Positions 25,068 to 33,107 of a DNA stretch of 64,000 nucleotides are shown here, one piece after another. Source of the DNA: Nocardioides sp. (lineage in GTDB: Bacteria > Actinomycetota > Actinomycetes > Propionibacteriales > Nocardioidaceae); assembly GCF_030149505.1 (NCBI RefSeq), contig NZ_JASBRN010000045.1:62001-126000 (forward strand), given 5' to 3'. Within the stretch, counting starts at the first letter, position 1. Every line of letters starts with the position of its first letter. The notes under the pieces are model-generated. The model was not told the origin of the DNA. It searched no databases and worked only from the letters and a program-made list of their open reading frames with translations. Both the position numbers and the translations under genes were made by a program.

Positions 25068-25853
25068 ATGGACGCCCTCGCTGAGCTGCCGTCCGTCGAC
25101 CTCGAGAGCGTCAACTCCACCTCCCAGCTGCTCACCCGCACCGACCGCAAGTACGTCGTGCCGCTCCGCGACCTCGGTGCCCTGGTCTCCGGCGTGCGCG
25201 GTCTGCGAGTCCTCGAGATCGACGACCGGCGCGCGTTCCGCTATGAGTCGACGTACTTCGACACCACGGACCTGACCAGCTGGGCAGGGTCGGCGCACCC
25301 CCGTCGCCGCCGATGGAAGGTCCGCACCCGGCTGTACGCGGACACGGGCGAGCAGTGGCTCGAGGTCAAGACCCGCAGCGGCCGGGGGGAGACCGTCAAG
25401 GAACGGATGCCGTGCCACAGCTCGTCCAGCGAAGAGCTCAGCGCCGAGGCGACGGCCTGGGTCGGTGAACGGCTCGCCGGAGCGGGGGTTCGCGGGGTGG
25501 ACGCAGTCGGCCTCGTCGCGACACTGCGCACGGCGTACCGGCGCACCACCCTGCTGCTCCCGGACGGCGGCGGACGGGCGACGGTCGACGGCGACCTGCT
25601 CTGGTCCTCCGCGTCCGGCAGCGTCGGGCTCGACGGCGCGCTGGTCGTGGAGACCAAGAGCCCCCCGGGATCGGCCGGCCCTCTCGACCGCCGACTCTGG
25701 GCGCTGGGGCACCGCCCCGTTCGCATCTCCAAGTACGGCACCGGGCTCGCCCTCCTGACGCCCGAGCTGCCCCGCAACCGCTGGCACCGCGTCGTGACCC
25801 GCGACCTTGCCCCCGCACTCTCGATCCGACAGGAGCTCCCTCATGACGTCTGA
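25068..25853 (+). CDS. VTC-domain polyphosphate polymerase-like protein
   Basis: A 261-residue single-domain member of the VTC4-like triphosphate tunnel family, whose eukaryotic members make polyphosphate from ATP. Charged residues expected to line the tunnel are visible in order: LLTRTDRKYVV near residue 23, FRYESTYFDT near 59, RRWKVRTRLY near 80, QWLEVKTRSGRGETVKE near 95, RTAYRRTTLL near 145, VVETKSP near 189 and ISKYGTGLALL near 217. All core positions look intact, so activity is plausible but unproven. No SPX or membrane domain is attached; DUF4956 probably recruits it. The CotH gene overlaps its 3' end by 11 bases. Confidence 0.88.
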   Translation: MDALAELPSVDLESVNSTSQLLTRTDRKYVVPLRDLGALVSGVRGLRVLEIDDRRAFRYESTYFDTTDLTSWAGSAHPRRRRWKVRTRLYADTGEQWLEVKTRSGRGETVKERMPCHSSSSEELSAEATAWVGERLAGAGVRGVDAVGLVATLRTAYRRTTLLLPDGGGRATVDGDLLWSSASGSVGLDGALVVETKSPPGSAGPLDRRLWALGHRPVRISKYGTGLALLTPELPRNRWHRVVTRDLAPALSIRQELPHDV

Positions 25854-27267
25854 CAATTCCCACGACAACCTGCCCGACGCGTCGGGACGGTCGCTCTTCG
25901 GCACACCCAAGCGGCTGACGGCGGCGCTGGCCGTGCTCGCCGTCTTGACCATCGGAGGTGGTACCGCCGTCGCCGTGCTCCGCGACGAGTCCAGCGCGGC
26001 CGCCGGGTCGGTGGCGACCTCGGCCGCCTCCGTGGGAGAAGGGGAGGGCATCTGGGACGCCGGCACGGTGCACGACATCACGGTGGACGTGGACGCCGAC
26101 GCCGTCGCCGACATGATCGACGTCTACCAGGAGACCTCGGAGAAGGAGTGGGTCGAGGCCACCGTCACCATCGACGGCAAGACGTTCGAGCGGGTGGGGA
26201 TGCGCCTGAAGGGAAACTCGTCCCTGCGCGGGTTGGAGGACGGCGCTGACCCTGCGGAGCTCCCGTGGCTGGTCCGTCTCGACGAGTTCGTCGAGGACCA
26301 GTCGCTGGACGGCTGGACCGACTTCGTCATCCGGTCCAACAGCAGCGAGACCGCGCTGAACGAGGCGGTGGCGCTCGAGCTGCTCGCCGAGGCGGGACTG
26401 GCCAGCGAGCACGCCGTACCAGCGTCGTTCTCGGTCAACGGCGGCGACGCGCAGCTGCGACTGGTCGTGCAGGCGTTGGACGAGCAGTGGGAGGAGGAGA
26501 ACTTCACCACCGAGGGCATCCTCTACAAGGCCGAGGCCGGCGGCGACTGGTCTTGGCGGGGCACCGACCCGGACGCGTACGACGAGATCTTCGACCAGGA
26601 GACCGGTGAGGAGGACCTCACCCCGTTGATCGAGCTGCTGGACTTCGTCAACAACAGCACGGACGCGGAGTTCGAGGAGGGGCTAGCGGAGCGTCTCGAC
26701 GTCGAGGCGTTCGCGCGCTACCTCGCCTTCCAGGACCTCATCGGCAACTTCGACGACATCGACGGACCCGGCAACAACTCGTACCTGCGCTACGACGCAG
26801 AGTCCGGCGGATTCACCGTCGTCGCGTGGGACCACAACCTCGCCTTCGGCGGTTTACCGGGCGGCGGCGGTCGCTCCTTCGGTGGGGATGGCGAGCGGCC
26901 CGAGGGCTTCGAACCACCGGAGGGGTTCGACCCGTCCGACGGCTTCGAGCCGCCGGAGGGCTTCGAACCTCCTGAGGGCATGGAGATGCCTGACGGGGGT
27001 GCTCGCCCCGGCGGGATGGGATTCGGTGGCATGGGGGGAAGGTCGAACGTGCTCGTCGAGCGGTTCACCGCCGTGGAGAAGTGGGACGACCTCGTCACCC
27101 AGGCGAAGACCGACCTAGTCGCCAGTCTCTACAGCAGCGGCGTGGCGGAGGAGGTCGTCGACCGCTGGGCCGGCGTGCTCACCGACCACGCGAGCGACCT
27201 CGTGGACCCTGCGACCGTGGCCGACGAGGCCCAGGCCATCCGCGACTTCGTCGCCGAGCAGGAGTGA
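25843..27267 (+). CDS. CotH-like kinase family protein, membrane-anchored or secreted
   Basis: 474 residues with a hydrophobic segment near residues 26-45 (LTAALAVLAVLTIGGGTAVAV) that acts as signal or anchor. The CotH domain follows: VGMRLKGNSSLRG, DFVIRSNSSETALNEAVALE, LIGNFDDIDGPGNNSYLRYD and VVAWDHNLAFGG, where the last holds the metal-binding Asp/Asn pair of this atypical kinase fold. A Glu/Pro/Gly-rich insert of six hexapeptides (EGFEPP-like) interrupts the domain at about residues 352-390. Spore-coat CotH phosphorylates secreted proteins; this organism type does not make such spores, so the target here is unknown. ATG 25843 follows AGGAG. Confidence 0.88.
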   Translation: MTSDNSHDNLPDASGRSLFGTPKRLTAALAVLAVLTIGGGTAVAVLRDESSAAAGSVATSAASVGEGEGIWDAGTVHDITVDVDADAVADMIDVYQETSEKEWVEATVTIDGKTFERVGMRLKGNSSLRGLEDGADPAELPWLVRLDEFVEDQSLDGWTDFVIRSNSSETALNEAVALELLAEAGLASEHAVPASFSVNGGDAQLRLVVQALDEQWEEENFTTEGILYKAEAGGDWSWRGTDPDAYDEIFDQETGEEDLTPLIELLDFVNNSTDAEFEEGLAERLDVEAFARYLAFQDLIGNFDDIDGPGNNSYLRYDAESGGFTVVAWDHNLAFGGLPGGGGRSFGGDGERPEGFEPPEGFDPSDGFEPPEGFEPPEGMEMPDGGARPGGMGFGGMGGRSNVLVERFTAVEKWDDLVTQAKTDLVASLYSSGVAEEVVDRWAGVLTDHASDLVDPATVADEAQAIRDFVAEQE

Positions 27268-27316
27268 CGACGACCATGTTCCGCACGGCCGCCGGGAAGT
27301 CGCGCCACACGACGCT

Positions 27317-27470
27317 CACCACCCCGCCCTGGCCGCGGCGCTGCTCACCGCCAACTACCTGCTGCTCGCGTCCCTCGTCGGCGTGGGGCTCGCGCTCCTT
27401 CCTGCACAGCTCGTCACCGAGCTCGCTCCTGGCGGTGAGCTTCTCGGCGCAGCGGCGGTTCGTCTTCGCG
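27317..27470 (+). pseudogene. Possible remnant of a GtrA-like membrane protein
   Basis: In the gap between the CotH and lipoprotein genes, one frame reads PALAAALLTANYLLLASLVG and on to LLPAQLVTE, a membrane-helix-like stretch. The text then continues in another frame as SSLLAVSFSAQRRFVF, which resembles the last helix and conserved R-x-FVF end of GtrA-like proteins. The frames change near 27410. I read this as a decayed or fragmentary gene; it has no start context. The match is by eye and short. Confidence 0.35.
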
Positions 27471-27475
27471 AGCTC

Positions 27476-27512
27476 ACAGGAGCCTCACAAGGACAGGCCA
27501 TCTCGCGGACAG
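27476..27512 (+). promoter_or_regulatory. 11-base periodic repeat upstream of the DUF4353 lipoprotein gene
   Basis: ACAG at 27476, ACAA at 27487 and ACAG at 27509 fall on an 11-base grid (27498 carries CCAT). The left half, CACAGGAGCCTCACAAG, is nearly identical to the site upstream of the protease. Confidence 0.55.
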
Positions 27513-27574
27513 GTCGCCCGAGCAGAGTCGTCATCACCAGGCATCCCGGCCTGACGCTCTCGAAAGGTACTACC

Positions 27575-29107
27575 GTGCGACTCTCCACGTTCCGACAGGC
27601 TCTGGCTGCCACCGCTGCCACCGCCCTCCTTGCCGGCTGCAGCTCGTCGACCGCCGTCAGCTCCACGTCACCCACGAGCTCCAGCACGTCCTCGGGCGGA
27701 TCATCGGCCAGCACGGCCGCGGTCACGGACGCCACCACGGTGGCCGACGCAGGCGCCGACAACGTCGAAGTCGAGGCGGGCGACACGGCGTACGACGAGT
27801 CCGACGTCGTGGACGTGAGCCTCCAGGGCTCCACGGCAACCGCTGAGAGCGACGCCGTGTCGACCGACGCCGGGACCGTGACGATCACCACCGCCGGGAC
27901 GTACCGGCTCAGCGGTGACCTCACCGGGCAGGTGGTCGTCGACAGTGCGCTCGACGGGGTCGTCCGGCTCGTGCTCGACGACGCGACCATCACCTCGGAC
28001 ACGACCGCCGCCATCGACGTCGTGGACGCACAATCGGTGGTGGTGGTGCTCGCCGACGGGACCAGCAACACCCTGGCTGACGCGACGACCTACGACGACA
28101 CCTCGGAGGAGGCGCCGACCGGCGCGCTCTACTCGACCGCCGACCTCACGATCGGTGGCACGGGCTCCCTCACCGTGACGGGCAACGCGAACAACGGCAT
28201 CGTCGGCAAGGACGGCCTGGTCATCGCGGGGGGCACTGTCGAGGTCACCTCGCCGGACGACGGGATCATCGGCAAGGACTACCTGGCGATCACGGGCGGC
28301 GACGTCACGGTCGACGCGGTCGACGACGGTCTGAAGTCCGACAACAGCGCTGACGCCGGCTCCGGCTTCGTGCTCATCGAGGACGGCACCGTGACCGTCA
28401 ACTCCCAGGACGACGCCGTCAAGGCCGTCCAGATCCTCATCGCGGGCGGGACGGTCGAGGTGGTGGGATCCAACGAGGCCCTGGAGGCCTCTGTGGTCAT
28501 CATCGATGACGGTGACGTCCAGCTGCACGCCGCGGACGACGGCATCAACGTCGCGTCCGCCGACGACAGGGCCGCCACCGACGGCGTCGGTGGACCCCCC
28601 GCCGGAGGTCCGGGCGGGGCCGGCATGGAAGTCGACGACTCGCTCAACCTGGTCATCAACGGCGGCACCGTCGAGGTCTGGTCCAGCGGCGACGGGCTCG
28701 ACTCCAACGGTCACGCCACGATCACCGGAGGTGACATCACCGTCTACGGTCCGACCGCTGATGGCAACGGCGCCCTGGACGTCAACGGCACCTTCGAGGT
28801 CACGGGCGGGACCCTGGTCGCGACCGGTAGCTCCGGGATGATGGTCGCTCCCTCGGCCGACTCCGTCCAGGGGTGGATCGCCACCGCCCTGCCCGCCACC
28901 GCCGTGGCCGGGTCCGAGGTCGTCATCACCGACGACGACGGCACGGAGCTCGCGACATACACGGTCGAGAAGGACTTCGCCTCGGTCGTCTTCTCGTCCG
29001 CCGACGTCGAGCAAGGCACGACCTACACCGTCTCCGTCGACGGGAGCGACACCACCGTCACCGCCGGCGACGCGCCCGCAGGGGGCCACGGCCCCATGGG
29101 CGGCTGA
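27575..29107 (+). CDS. DUF4353-type carbohydrate-binding beta-helix lipoprotein
   Basis: 510 residues. The lipobox ALLAGC gives Cys at about residue 25, then a Ser/Thr-rich linker and a long right-handed beta-helix of repeated G-G-x-V-x-V turns, for example IAGGTVEVTSPDDGIIGKD and ITGGDVTVDAVDDGLKSDN. This matches the DUF4353 family (Cthe_2159-like), reported to bind polysaccharide and calcium. It is rich in Asp and depleted in aromatics. The start GTG 27575 has GAAAGG upstream; longer in-frame starts would spoil the lipoprotein signal. It often accompanies VTC/DUF4956/CotH genes, which supports a shared surface function. Confidence 0.85.
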   Translation: MRLSTFRQALAATAATALLAGCSSSTAVSSTSPTSSSTSSGGSSASTAAVTDATTVADAGADNVEVEAGDTAYDESDVVDVSLQGSTATAESDAVSTDAGTVTITTAGTYRLSGDLTGQVVVDSALDGVVRLVLDDATITSDTTAAIDVVDAQSVVVVLADGTSNTLADATTYDDTSEEAPTGALYSTADLTIGGTGSLTVTGNANNGIVGKDGLVIAGGTVEVTSPDDGIIGKDYLAITGGDVTVDAVDDGLKSDNSADAGSGFVLIEDGTVTVNSQDDAVKAVQILIAGGTVEVVGSNEALEASVVIIDDGDVQLHAADDGINVASADDRAATDGVGGPPAGGPGGAGMEVDDSLNLVINGGTVEVWSSGDGLDSNGHATITGGDITVYGPTADGNGALDVNGTFEVTGGTLVATGSSGMMVAPSADSVQGWIATALPATAVAGSEVVITDDDGTELATYTVEKDFASVVFSSADVEQGTTYTVSVDGSDTTVTAGDAPAGGHGPMGG

Positions 29108-29155
29108 GCCGCGCTCCCCCCGCGCGTACCTACGACACACACCAGGAGAAACGAC

Positions 29156-29674
29156 ATGATCTCAGGAGCCCACCCCACGAGCCCGGACCCGCACGCGTCC
29201 GAGCCCACCACCGGCACGAGCAACACCGCCCAGCCCATCCGTCACGAGGATGCGGAGGCGGTCAGCACTCCACCCGCCGCCACGCCGACCGCCCCGCGCA
29301 GGTGGAGCCGGGGAGTCCTCCGCGGCCGCAGGGCGCTCGCGACCGGCGTCACCGTGGCCGCCCTCGCCATCGGCGGAGCCGGCTTCGGCGTCGGGTACGC
29401 CGTCGGCGGCGACGGAGCCCCGGCGACGCAGCAGGTCCCTGACTTCGACCGTGGCCGTGACGGCTTCGGTGGTCCTCCGGACGGGATGCGCGACCTTCCG
29501 GGAGGACCGATGGACGGACAGACCGATGGCGGAACCGGCCCGGGCTCGGGTGGCACCGGTCAGGCGCCCGACTTCGACGGGGACGGCCAACCCGACCCCA
29601 CCGATCCCGACGAGGGCACGACGCAGGACGACGACTCGTCCGACGCAGCCCAGGACTCGACCCAGCAGGGCTGA
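29156..29674 (+). CDS. Acidic single-pass membrane protein with a calcium-loop motif
   Basis: 172 residues: a hydrophilic N-terminus of about 60 residues, one membrane helix (TGVTVAALAIGGAGFGVGYA) and an outer tail rich in Asp, Gly and Gln. The tail contains DFDGDGQPDPTDPDEG, which has the D-x-D-x-D-G-x-x-D pattern of calcium-binding thrombospondin type 3 or dockerin-like loops. No family is recognised. ATG 29156 follows AGGAG by seven bases; the gene lies 48 bases after the lipoprotein gene and is probably cotranscribed. The Gly/Pro/Asp composition echoes the insert of the CotH-like protein, so it might be a substrate; that is a guess. Confidence 0.65.
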   Translation: MISGAHPTSPDPHASEPTTGTSNTAQPIRHEDAEAVSTPPAATPTAPRRWSRGVLRGRRALATGVTVAALAIGGAGFGVGYAVGGDGAPATQQVPDFDRGRDGFGGPPDGMRDLPGGPMDGQTDGGTGPGSGGTGQAPDFDGDGQPDPTDPDEGTTQDDDSSDAAQDSTQQG

Positions 29675-29693
29675 TCCGCCGCCCACGATCCGC

Positions 29694-29731
29694 ACCCCGG
29701 TCGCTGCCAACCCCCGAGGCGCGGCCGGGGT
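29694..29731 (+). terminator. Hairpin after the acidic protein gene
   Basis: ACCCCGG (29694-29700) and CCGGGGT (29725-29731) form a 7-base stem with a 24-base loop, 20 bases after the stop. A weak terminator candidate. Confidence 0.35.
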
Positions 29732-29787
29732 GAGCCTGCTGTGTCCGAATGTTCCGAGCGCGCCCACATCCGGTGGCAGCGGTCCCG

Positions 29788-29801
29788 ACAGGTGCCGACA
29801 G
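29788..29801 (+). promoter_or_regulatory. Related ACAG pair upstream of the alarmone synthetase gene
   Basis: GACAGGTGCCGACAG resembles the other cluster sites, but its two ACAG words are 10, not 11, bases apart. It lies 42-55 bases before the start at 29843. Weaker evidence than the other sites. Confidence 0.3.
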
Positions 29802-29842
29802 TTCGATGTCACGAACGATCCGTACCGCGACAAGGAGAAAGC

Positions 29843-30511
29843 ATGTTGAGCACCGTCGACGACAGCGACGCAGCCGTCGTCCTGCCCATCGGCGAGGATG
29901 ATCTCCGCCGAGTGCATCGAGAGGTGAGCCGTTTCCGGCTGAGGTACAAGTTCGCGATCGACCAGGTGGCAACGAAGATCGCAATCCTCCGTGAGGAGTT
30001 CGAGCAGACCTACGACCGCAGCCCCATCGAGCACGTCCGGAGCCGCCTGAAGTCGCCCGAGAGCCTGTTCGCCAAGGCTGACCGGCGTGGCTGCGGCACG
30101 TCGCTCGAGTCCATCGCGGAGGAGGTGCTCGACATCGCCGGGGTGCGCGTCGTGTGCCCCTTCGTGTCCGACATCTACTGGATCAGGGACATGCTGACGC
30201 GTCAGTCCGACGTCACCGTCCTCGAGGTCGAGGACTACGTGGCGACGCCCAAGTCGAACGGCTACCGAAGCCTGCACCTGAACATCAAGATCCCGGTCTA
30301 CCTGTCCGACCGGACCGAACATGTTCCCGTGGAGCTGCAGATCCGCACCATCGCCATGGACTTCTGGGCCACCGTCGAGCACGACATCTACTACAAGTAC
30401 GAAGCGACGGTGCCGTCCTCGCTGCTGGCTGAGCTGAGCCACGCCGCCGCCACAGCAGCCGACCTGGACACGAGGATGGAAAGGCTCCGTGACGAGGTCC
30501 GCGGCTTGTAG
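29843..30511 (+). CDS. Small alarmone synthetase-like RelA/SpoT-domain protein
   Basis: A 222-residue protein with only the RelA/SpoT nucleotidyl-transferase domain and flanking helices, like RelQ/RelP enzymes that transfer pyrophosphate from ATP to GDP or GTP. Key motifs are RSRLKSPESLFAK near residue 62, VLDIAGVRVVCPFVSDIYWI near 95, DYVATPKSNGYRSLHLNI near 132 and VELQIRTIAMDFWATVEHDI near 165. Catalytic-site residues of the family appear intact. No hydrolase, TGS or ACT domain is present. ATG 29843 follows AAGGAG by five bases. It is convergent with the sensor kinase gene. Its presence ties the surface cluster to stringent-type signalling. Confidence 0.88.
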   Translation: MLSTVDDSDAAVVLPIGEDDLRRVHREVSRFRLRYKFAIDQVATKIAILREEFEQTYDRSPIEHVRSRLKSPESLFAKADRRGCGTSLESIAEEVLDIAGVRVVCPFVSDIYWIRDMLTRQSDVTVLEVEDYVATPKSNGYRSLHLNIKIPVYLSDRTEHVPVELQIRTIAMDFWATVEHDIYYKYEATVPSSLLAELSHAAATAADLDTRMERLRDEVRGL

Positions 30512-30554
30512 CGAGCAGCTGCGTCCGACTCAGCCGGAGCGCACCGCTCGCGGG

Positions 30555-32027
30555 TCAGGCGGCACCCGCTGCCGGGCTTCCCGGAGCGAGCTGGATCTGG
30601 ACGGTGGTGTCCCCGGGACGGCTGCGCAGGTTGACGCGGCCGCCGAGGGCGTCCACGATCGCAGCCACCAGGGCGAGTCCCAGGCCGACGCCGCCCTCAC
30701 GGTGGCGAGCGGCATCTCCGCGGGTGAAACGCTCGAAGGCGCGGTCGACCAGGTCAGGCGGGAAACCGGGGCCGTCGTCGTGGACGCTGAACCCGCCGGC
30801 ATCGGCGGCAACGGTCACCGTGGTCCCGGGCGGCGTGTGCTTGCGCGCGTTGGTGAGCAGGTTCGTGATCACCTGGTGGAGCCGTTGCTCGTCGGCCCGG
30901 ACCTCGATGACGTCGTCGGGGAGGTCGAGTCGCCAGATGTGGTCCGAGGCGAGGACCCGCGCGTCGCTGACGGCCTCGAGCAGCAGGCTGGTGAGGTCGA
31001 CGGTCTCCGCGATGAGGGGGCGGCCGGCGTCGAGCCGGGCCAGGAGGAGCAGGTCCTCGACCAGCGAGGTCATCCGCTTCGACTCCTCGTCGACCTTGGC
31101 CAGTGCGGTCCGCAAGGCGATGTCATCATCGGGACGCAGGCGGGCCAGCTCGGAGTAGCCGGCGATCGTCGCCAGGGGCGTGCGCAGCTCGTGGGATGCA
31201 TCCGCGACGAACTGTCGCACCTGCTGCTCGCTGCGATGACGGGCGTCGAGCGAGTCCTCGACGTGGTCGAGGAGCCGGTTGAGCGCGCTGCCCACCTGAC
31301 CGACCTCGTTGCGCTCGTCGGTGAGCCTGGTCGGTACCCGCTCCTCCAGCGTGATGTCGCCGGTGGCGAGCTGAAGCTCGGCGACGCGGTGAGCCGTGCC
31401 GGCGACCTCGCGCAACGGCGCCAGCTGACGCCGTACGACGAACGCCGCCGCCGCCGCTGCGACCACCAGGCCGGCCAGCGTGGCCAGGAGCTCGAGGCGG
31501 ATCAGGTTCGTGATCGTCTCGTCGACGTCGGACCGCGGCAGGCCCGCGACGACCTGCCCGTCAGGGAGGTCGGCGACAGCGACGCGGTAGGAGCCAAGAC
31601 CTTCCAGCTCGACGGTCTGCGGCTCGTCGGCCTCCGGGAGCTCCGTGAGTGACCGGAGCTGTGCGGTCGTGAGCTCAGCGGCGTCGAACGCGCGGTTCCC
31701 GTCGGGCTCGGAGAGCACCAGGCCGCGACCCTCCCCGGTCGCAGGCAGCACCGCCACGAGCGTGCCGTAGCCGGCACGGAAGTCCTCGGACCGGTCGCCC
31801 GGCTCGTCCGGCAGCGGTAGCGCGACAGGCGGTCCGCCTCCTGGGCGGTTCAGCGCACGGTCGAGCTCGCGAGTCACGTCGGCGTCGAGCCGGCCCTCCA
31901 GGTGGTCATGCATCGCCACGGTGGTCGCGGTACCGATGACGGCGGCGGTCAGGGCGACCAGAAGGACGACAACGCCGACCAGCCGCCAGGTGAGAGTTCG
32001 AGAGGCTGCTCGGGCTTCGCGGATCAT
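30555..32027 (-). CDS. Sensor histidine kinase
   Basis: 490 residues. The first membrane helix is at about residues 15-35 (RLVGVVVLLVALTAAVIGTA), followed by an extracellular sensor domain of about 135 residues and a second helix (LATLAGLVVAAAAAAFVV) leading into a HAMP linker. The dimerisation/phosphorylation motif ASHELRTPLATIAGY holds the His, and the ATPase has NLLTNARKHTPP, DDGPGFP and GGVGLGLAL. It starts at ATG 32027 overlapping the regulator stop (ATGA), so the two are cotranscribed. The stimulus is unknown. It probably phosphorylates the regulator at 32024. Confidence 0.93.
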   Translation of the reverse strand: MIREARAASRTLTWRLVGVVVLLVALTAAVIGTATTVAMHDHLEGRLDADVTRELDRALNRPGGGPPVALPLPDEPGDRSEDFRAGYGTLVAVLPATGEGRGLVLSEPDGNRAFDAAELTTAQLRSLTELPEADEPQTVELEGLGSYRVAVADLPDGQVVAGLPRSDVDETITNLIRLELLATLAGLVVAAAAAAFVVRRQLAPLREVAGTAHRVAELQLATGDITLEERVPTRLTDERNEVGQVGSALNRLLDHVEDSLDARHRSEQQVRQFVADASHELRTPLATIAGYSELARLRPDDDIALRTALAKVDEESKRMTSLVEDLLLLARLDAGRPLIAETVDLTSLLLEAVSDARVLASDHIWRLDLPDDVIEVRADEQRLHQVITNLLTNARKHTPPGTTVTVAADAGGFSVHDDGPGFPPDLVDRAFERFTRGDAARHREGGVGLGLALVAAIVDALGGRVNLRSRPGDTTVQIQLAPGSPAAGAA

Positions 32028-32737
32028 GGCGCCGGCTTCAGCACGTACCCCGCGCCGCGCATCGTGTGGATCATCGGCTCCCGACCAGCGTCGACCTTCT
32101 TGCGGAGGTAGGAGATGTAGAGCTCGACCACGTTCGCCTGCCCGCCGAAGTCGTACTGCCAGACCCGGTCGAGGATCTGGGCTTTGCTGAGCACGCGTCG
32201 CGGGTTGCGCATGAGGAAGCGCAGCAGCTCGAACTCGGTGGCGGTGAGCGTGATCTCCTGACCGCCTCGGTGCACCTCCCGACTGTCCTCGTCGAGGGTG
32301 AGGTCGCCGACGACGATCATGTTGCGGTCCTCGGGCTGCGCCGCCGTACCGGCGCGCCGCATCAGGGCTCGCAGCCGCGCGACCACCTCCTCGAGGGAGA
32401 AGGGCTTCGTGACGTAGTCGTCGCCTCCGGCTGTCAGTCCGGCGACGCGGTCCTCGACCGCGTCGCGAGCAGTGAGGAACAGGACCGGTACCTCCGGGGT
32501 GTCGGCCCGGACGCGGCGCAGCACCTCGAGCCCGTCGAGGTCCGGCAGCATGATGTCGAGGACGATGGCGTCGGGTCGGGTCGTCCGTGCGACTGCCACC
32601 GCATCGGTGCCGGTGTGGGCCATCTGCACCTCCCACCCCTCATAGCGGAGTGCCATGGCGAGGAGCTCGGCGATGTTGACCTCGTCGTCCACCACCAGCA
32701 CGCGGACCGGAGAACCGTCGGGACGGGCGAGTCTCAT
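32024..32737 (-). CDS. OmpR/PhoB-family response regulator
   Basis: A 237-residue two-domain regulator. The receiver has acidic residues in VLVVDDEVNIAE, the phosphorylated Asp in AIVLDIMLPDLDGLEVL, Thr in LFLTARD and Lys in DYVTKPFS. The C-terminal winged helix reads LTATEFELLRFLMRNPRRVL and ends in YISYLRKKVD and MRGAGYVLK. First gene of the pair with the kinase. Three perfect ACAG repeats at 11-base spacing lie 23-48 bases upstream of the ATG, so autoregulation is likely; the same words precede other units of the cluster. Confidence 0.94.
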   Translation of the reverse strand: MRLARPDGSPVRVLVVDDEVNIAELLAMALRYEGWEVQMAHTGTDAVAVARTTRPDAIVLDIMLPDLDGLEVLRRVRADTPEVPVLFLTARDAVEDRVAGLTAGGDDYVTKPFSLEEVVARLRALMRRAGTAAQPEDRNMIVVGDLTLDEDSREVHRGGQEITLTATEFELLRFLMRNPRRVLSKAQILDRVWQYDFGGQANVVELYISYLRKKVDAGREPMIHTMRGAGYVLKPAP

Positions 32738-32759
32738 GGCGCAATTCTTGCCCAGTTAT

Positions 32760-32785
32760 CTGTGCGGTTGCTGTGACGGACCTGT
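32760..32785 (-). promoter_or_regulatory. Three 11-base-spaced ACAG repeats upstream of the response regulator gene
   Basis: On the minus strand, ACAG occurs three times with exact 11-base spacing (plus-strand CTGT at 32760, 32771 and 32782). The spacing is one helical turn, as for tandem sites of OmpR-type regulators. The first word carries the same ACAGG start as the other cluster sites. Confidence 0.6.
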
Positions 32786-33107
32786 CTGTTGTTGGCATGC
32801 CAGGTGGGTCGATCGGTTCGAGGGTGTGCGGGGCAGTGGGTAACTCCGCCTGCGGGACGGCTCGTTCTCACCGCCAAAGCTCGATGGCGCTGCGCTTCGT
32901 GCCAGACGTCCAACTATGGAGTCGGCTGGGCGTCATTCGCCCGGGGTCGCGTGGTCCTGGCTCCCGACCAGCCATCACGGGCCGTGGGCGCACTGGGGCC
33001 GCAGACGAACGAAAAGCGACCCTTGACGCTGGAAGAAGTTGGAAGGTGTCTTCGCAGGTCAGGGGCCGTTTTCAGGCACCTGGCCGGTGGGCATCACCCA
33101 CGCGTGA
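32786..33107. other. Intergenic stretch without a supported gene
   Basis: Frames here have no ribosome binding site and no recognisable family. Except for the regulatory repeats to its left and the small reading frame to its right I see nothing definite; decayed coding sequence is possible. Confidence 0.4.

Noticed and set aside
30555..32636. A single 693-codon frame covering both response regulator and kinase
   Set aside because: The kinase frame is merely open across the overlapping regulator gene. The regulator is clearly coded in another frame and ends with ATGA overlap, so two proteins are made.
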